Positions 58,554 through 64,000 of a stretch of 64,000 nt of DNA are shown piece by piece. Position numbers and translations under genes: made by a program. The notes under the pieces are model-generated. The model ran no database searches. It was not told where the DNA came from and saw only the letters and a program-made list of their open reading frames with translations. Each line of letters begins with the position of its first letter. The first letter of the stretch is position 1. Source of the stretch: Sipunculus nudus (taxonomy: Eukaryota; Annelida; Sipuncula; Golfingiida; Sipunculidae); contig CM049313.1 in NCBI GenBank assembly GCA_026874595.1, positions 39,086,659 to 39,150,658 of the forward strand, given 5' to 3'.

Positions 58554-59040
58554 TATATCATGACCAGTTAGATAAAATGTGTTTTTTTTTATCAAAAATT
58601 TATGATTTCGTGCATTATTAAAAACTGAAACAAGGATACACCAATGTGTGCGCGCGTGAGATAAATGTTTTCCTGAAAGAGAAATTTCAAAGAGAATGCA
58701 ACAATTTGAAACAAAAATTTAAAGATTTAACGAATACAAATTATACACACAAGGAAGATAAACAATGTTAATGGGTTTAGAACATTGATATTAATTTTTG
58801 TTATCCATAACCTGCTGGGATACAGAGAATTCCTGCTTGACATATACATTCAATGGATGTTGTATTTTTTGTTAAATGTACAAAAAAATTTCTCTGAATC
58901 AAAATAAATATTTTGCTTATTTTCTATAATATCTTTTTCATTTTCAAAAATTGCTCTAAATATATACCCAAGAGCAGCGAATTGCCACTTCAATCGACCA
59001 AACTGAGCCCTTATGTTTTTTACACTTCTTTTTTTAACAT
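58554..59040. other. No gene recognised
   Basis: AT-rich spacer between the duplicated segments. Confidence 0.4.
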
Positions 59041-59264
59041 AGAATTTTGTGAGGGGAAACACAGTATTAAAAAACGTACTGAGGCCCTAGTTACAAGAAA
59101 CACTCTTAAATATTATTGACTCTACAGGTCAATTATATATGGCAATAGCGAATGACTAGGGTATCCTGGTAAAGGTGGTCGATAAAAATATTTCTAGTAG
59201 TGTCCGGTTCTCCCGATAGATGGCATTACTGCGTGGAAAGCTGCATCATACGACAAACATTTAA
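59041..59264. repeat. 224-bp segment, copy 2
   Basis: Direct copy of 57,986-58,209 with very few differences, without a MITE following it. Confidence 0.95.
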
Positions 59265-59393
59265 ATGTTTTAATTTAAAAGAACAAGGTAAAAGGCATTT
59301 ATAATATTTGAATCAGTACATAATAATATCACGTCACAAATACAAGTAATGGCTGTTGTTAAAGAGTTGCTACTGTTATTGTAGAAGCAGTAG

Positions 59394-59759
59394 TAATAGT
59401 AGTAGTGGCAGTATTATTAGCAGTAGAAGCATTCGTACGTAGTAGTAGTAGTAGTGGTGGTAGTAGTAAAAGTAGTAGCAGCGTCAGTAGTAGAAACAGT
59501 AGAAGTAATAGAAGTAGAAGTTGTAGTACCAGCAGTATGAGTAGTAGTAGTAGTAGTACCAGAAGTAGTAGTAGTAGTCCTTGATGTTGTTGTAGCAGTA
59601 GTTGTAGTAGAAGTAATAGTAGTTATAGTAGTAGTAGTAGTTATAGAAGTAGTAGCAGTAGTAGTAGTAGTAACAGTAGTATTAATATTAGTACCAGCAG
59701 TATGAGTAGTAGCCGTAGTAAAAGTAGTAGTAGTAGTAGTTGTTGTTGTTGTTGTTATT

Positions 59760-59804
<45 letters not shown>

Positions 59805-59880
59805 ATAGTAGTAGTACCAACAGTAGAAGTATTAGTAGTAGTAACAGTATTGAAGTATTACTAGTAGTATACATCCTAAT
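59394..59880. repeat. (AGT)n trinucleotide region
   Basis: About 490 bp dominated by AGT/GTA triplets with interruptions; the purest part is about 59,760-59,800. The poly-serine open frame inside is a by-product of the repeat. Confidence 0.95.
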
Positions 59881-60058
59881 AAGACGTCCTTGGTAAAAAT
59901 CAAAGTTTACAGAGCCTGAAGGTTAGTTTATAAATTAACTGACAGATGTCGCTGTATGTTTTCATGCAAGTTCATTCTCTGTTCCACCGTCGGAGCTGTT
60001 TGTCCGTTCAGTTATGGAAATCTGCAGATACAGACCTTGTAGAAATAAAAAAAATGCA

Positions 60059-60320
60059 TGCGGTCACCTCCACCAAAAATTATTGAAGGGAAGCGGTCAC
60101 CTCCACCAAAAATTATTGAAGGGAAGCGGTCACCTCCACCAAAAATTATTAAAGGGAAGCGGTCACCTCCACCAAAAATTATTAAAGGGAAGCGGTCACC
60201 TCCACCAAAAATTATTAAAGGGAAGCGGTCGCCTCCACCAAAAATTATTAAAGGGAAGCGGTCACCTCCACCAAAAATTATTAAAGGGAAGCGGTCACCT
60301 CCACCAAAAAATTATTAAAG
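60059..60320. repeat. 33-bp minisatellite, eight copies
   Basis: Unit GCGGTCACCTCCACCAAAAA followed by TTATTxAAGGGAA, about eight copies with only an A/G change and one C/T-type change between them. Because 33 is a multiple of three and the unit has no stop in two frames, two overlapping open frames run through (11-residue repeats of the HLHQKLLKGSG and SPPPKIIKGKR types). An ATG precedes one frame at 60,014, but there is no other sign of coding. Confidence 0.95.
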
Positions 60321-63005
60321 GGGCCTATTCTAATATCTGACCTCTGTTAACTTAAGATAATCCCTTGAACCTTTTATAAAAGGTCCAACCCACACGGGCT
60401 ATTCGTTTTGTTTATAACATTTGGGGGTGCGCCAAAATAATCCAAACACATTCAACAAGGACATCCATATATAGCGCTAATTCAGAAAACCAGAATTTTG
60501 CAATATTTTTTGTGTGCAACTAATGATCACTACACTTACGTACATACGCAACCAAACACCTTATAGGTTACATGTTTTTATGTTTGTCAACTTTGGCGCA
60601 TGTACCGTGTTTTACTGATAGCTTGTAGACCAGTAAAGGTCACACATTTGTCACAAAAGCGTTATAAAAATCTGTCTTAGCAGGAAGTTCCTATACAGTC
60701 CATTAATAAGTACGTTAAGTAAGCCAGAAAGCACATACATTATACAGATAAAGCAGGTGAGTAGCTGCCTTTAAAAAAGCATCGAGGGATGGGGGGGGGG
60801 GGGGAAGAGTGAGTGAGTGAGTGGCTGAATGACTGATAGAACAAGGGACAGATGGTTACGAATTTTAAACCGCTGAACAAACATACTAAACACGTTATGC
60901 ATTATCAGACAGAATTACAATTCAAGCGACGTACATTACACATTTACAATAGATATTGCACAAGAGAACCCATATTACACGCTGTCTGACTGGAAGGCCT
61001 TACACCGCATAAAATTATTTATAAGTATAGCTTGTGTTGTTACGATTTAAGTCTATGGACATTTATTTACTCATGCACTTTACGGGAGCACGATATAGGC
61101 GTAGTTCGCGGGAGGTGCCATGGACCTTGTCATAGAAGTGTATGGCTGTTGTATGAATTCTTACAACAACAACAAGGACAACATTTTCATTTAAAGTTTG
61201 AATAGGCCCCTCCTTCTGTTGTCATAACAAATACTCTATAGAGGTTAATGTTCATCCTATCTAATCAAACTTGTACGCATCCACGGTTGCTACGTTCAAG
61301 GGGTAGTGTGGTTCGAAACGGGGTCCACCCGTGCGTACAACTAAATACTCCGAGAACATCGTAAGTGGTTAGATACCCCATGCTCATTCCAGTGTCCTTG
61401 TAAGTTTCACGCTGGCGTGGGGTTCCTTGTAGATTTCACTCAGTTGTCGATTTCAGCTGTGAGATGCAGGCGGGGTTGAGATGACCGTTTGATGTAAGTG
61501 TGAGATATGAAATTGACAAGCGCCGTTCATGCCAATATAGTGTTCCATTTTACTGTGCACAAGTCCGCCACACGAGCTATGGTTGACGTACAAGAACTTG
61601 CGGGAGCTCAAGTACCACTGCTAACGGCTAATATTTTTTCAGGTCCTTTAATGTAACAGGACCCGGGAGGGCTGCCAGGATTATTGGGACTGAGACCCAG
61701 TCTCGTTGACCTCGAATTCTTTGGAATTACACCACACGTGACCAAAGCAATTACGACAATAATAATAGGCAGACATATATACGTGCATGCTGACTGACCG
61801 GCCGGCATATGAAAGTGCTAAGTCTATATGAAGAAGCCGCTGAATTTTTCTGTGTGACGGAGTGGCTTTGTCACGCCTGTGTCCCGGTGTCATAGGGCGC
61901 ACTGTTCATTTTACCAGCTTTTAAGGGGCTGTTGGAGCCCTTTTCAAGCGCGCATGTTAAATCGACTGTACACTTGAACGCCATTGAATTAATAAAGCCA
62001 AATTTGATACACAGTTCCAGGGGCTGAGACCAAGTAACAACTTATACCGGTTACACTAGTGGAGAATAGCTTGGAGCGGTTGTAAGCAAAGCTTCATGTA
62101 ACGCCTGTCTCAGCGAGCCTTCATACAAAACGCTACTATAACCAAGTTAACCTAAATGATCGCTTTCTTTTGAATACCGACCAAGATACGGATTATTACG
62201 GACAGGGTTATTACCATTTGGGTGCCTTGCTAAGAAAAAGACCATGTCTTTCGGAGCCACTTACGTGAGGTAAGTCTCTAGCTCTCTCTACGTTATCTTT
62301 GCTCTAGTTTTATCGCAGATATACTGTCTGCTTTTAACATATGAAGAGCCGCTCTAGTTTGTAATCCCGCGGCCGAGGATCCCCGCTGCTTCACACAATG
62401 AACTAGCACTGAATTACTCACTGTAGTATTAGGGAGGCTTAACTTCTGCTCCCAGTTCCCTCGGTACTATACAACAATCATAATACATATATGAGAGCTG
62501 TCCTATGGTTTTTGACACATATTCCCAAGGAATTCCACTTAACTTATCATACAACACCACCTTAAATACATCAGAGAAATGGGAATCAAACGTGCCGACG
62601 CTACAAAAACATCGGACTCGTATCTGAATCTGAAGAACAATGATTTTATTATGTCATGTGGTTACGTGTATATCCTTGCCTTCTCCAGATGCACCCACTC
62701 ACCGATGTTAAAGGCCTATACCATGCGTGGCCCTGTGAAGCGAAGATGAAAAAACTGTGTCTGTTTTATTTTATCAAAGATATATCTGTCTGTCACAATA
62801 GGTCTATAAGTAATTATAGGCCGCTATGATGATATATGAAAACAAAATTACACATACACACATATATACTTAGATTATATGATGACCGTTTCATATACAT
62901 TGATAAACTGTGAACTTGCAACCGCTTTACACTCGTGTTGACGTGCAAAGATATAATAGTGAGACCTTTGACGCTAAATTGTGACCTCAATATGACTGAT
63001 ACCTC

Positions 63006-63007
<2 letters not shown>
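60321..63007. other. No gene recognised
   Basis: Relatively less AT-rich than the rest. A minus-strand frame at 61,608-61,808 has one strongly hydrophobic stretch (LPIIIVVIALVTCGVI) but no supporting splice or start context. A 14-base G run lies at 60791-60804. Confidence 0.35.
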
Positions 63008-63045
<38 letters not shown>

Positions 63046-63046
63046 C
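63008..63046. repeat. (GT)n(AT)n microsatellite
   Basis: GT run followed by a short TA run. Confidence 0.95.
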
Positions 63047-63451
63047 TCTGCTCCCCTCTTACCATTAATAGCGGATATTGCTCATGAATTTAGTAAAGGG
63101 CAGTACCCTCTGTAATGCGCGAGTTTCTCTTTAAATTTTAGACAAAGGACCTTTTAAAATATGTCTGTAATTTGAATGTTTCACTATATAAAAAATTCAT
63201 TAGAGCCAGACAGATATCGTTCAGTTTCCGAGAACGGGGCTATTAAAATAAGGTAAATACTGCTAAACATATATTAATATTGAAACAATTATTATATTAG
63301 TATTGAAACAATATGCTGTGGACCTATATATAGATTTATATACGGCGATACAGGGTTTATGAATTTATATTACAACAGAACATTTCGAAAAGATGATTCA
63401 ATATATCAGGTATAATCAGGAACCATTTCAAATAAGCACTTCGTACCCTGC

Positions 63452-63452
63452 C

Positions 63453-63489
<37 letters not shown>

Positions 63490-63532
63490 TATATTTATAT
63501 ATATATTGTATATATATATATATATATATATA
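63452..63532. repeat. (TA)n compound microsatellite
   Basis: TA-rich run of about 80 bp with a few T or A interruptions. Confidence 0.96.
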
Positions 63533-63773
63533 TTCTCCGACATTACATTTCAGGTGTTCGTTTCCTTTAACAAGGGCTCATGAGGCAGTAAAAGATCTTA
63601 GACCAGTTGTGGTTCTTTGCTATAAGTGGTACAAATACTATACCTCTATACATGCAATATATATATGGCATGGCATTCAGAAGAGTATAATAATTACCTT
63701 TATATTATTTAATTAATGGGGCATAAAGAGAGAGTTGTTTTCTTGAAAATGTTTCAGTGCCCATGTATGCTAC

Positions 63774-63775
<2 letters not shown>

Positions 63776-63823
<48 letters not shown>
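63776..63823. repeat. (GA)n microsatellite
   Basis: Uninterrupted GA run of 48 bp, a purine-only strand. Confidence 0.98.
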
Positions 63824-63826
<3 letters not shown>

Positions 63827-63897
63827 CATGCGTGTCTACGTCTGTTTGTTGCAGGACAATTTTCACACGCAAAGTCGCAGTGCAGTTATCGTTCTGA

Positions 63898-64000
63898 TCA
63901 GCTGATAGAAACCAGGAAACCAGTCTGTTTTTATAAACCTAACCAACTTATGGGAACCAGTCTGTTTTTATACACACTAACCAGCTTATGAGAACCAGGC
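63898..64000. repeat. 38-bp tandem repeat cut by the window end
   Basis: ACCAGTCTGTTTTTATA recurs with a 38-bp period and CTAACCAxCTTATGxGAACC between; at least two copies are visible. Confidence 0.8.

Noticed and set aside
59702-59896. Poly-serine open frame
   Set aside because: Translation of an AGT trinucleotide repeat.
61608-61902. Single-membrane-segment protein
   Set aside because: One hydrophobic stretch in a short frame, with no splice sites, start context or homology I can name.

Overview
The window is nuclear DNA of an animal, most likely a bivalve mollusc or another lophotrochozoan. That assignment is an inference from the AT-rich base composition, small exons with GT-AG introns, many long TA repeats, an L1-type and CR1/L2-type LINEs, TTAA- and TA-flanked miniature transposons, Helitron-type ends, and dispersed repeats that contain tandem arrays. 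No operon-like or bacterial features are present. Most of the window is transposable-element and satellite DNA.

Region 1-832 is an 82-bp satellite, followed to about 1,330 by the tail of the dispersed repeat it belongs to. From 13,744 down to 4,164 on the minus strand lies the one convincing host gene. It has six inferred coding exons (one, exon 4, less certain) that splice into a 196-residue protein with a signal peptide, ten cysteines and a C-terminal hydrophobic tail of GPI-anchor type. Its introns carry MITE-like and SINE-like insertions. Region 14,100-19,300 holds MITE-like elements, two hairpin-forming loci and a nearly perfect 1.39-kb duplication with a 363-bp third segment placed between the copies.

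Region 19,360-24,000 is an L1-type LINE (minus strand; endonuclease and reverse transcriptase with one stop and one frameshift) whose 3' end lies inside the 3' fragment of a CR1/L2-type LINE. A 267-bp element with TTAA target sites follows at 24,421. Region 26,900-37,720 is a 3-kb direct duplication flanking a dispersed repeat in which one 158-bp segment has been amplified to 22 copies. A pogo-like element (38,120-39,327) and a Helitron-like element (39,339-39,859) follow.

The most interesting part is 40,101-54,408. Two neighbouring, unrelated-looking elements of 4.1 kb and 9.8 kb have terminal inverted repeats that begin with the same eight bases (TACACTCT). Each has its own family of short subterminal motifs, and each contains intron-bearing minus-strand exons of unknown function, with a CACGTG box just upstream of the first ATG. 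They look like autonomous or semi-autonomous cut-and-paste elements that I cannot place in a named superfamily. Region 54,410-56,948 has Helitron-type 3' ends and a 747-bp tandem duplication. Region 57,600-59,270 has a pair of near-identical MITEs and a duplicated 224-bp segment. The remainder is microsatellites, a 33-bp minisatellite and DNA in which I see no gene.

All gene models come from reading splice sites and frames by eye. Several open frames in this window begin at TTG or GTG and are not real starts for an animal gene.
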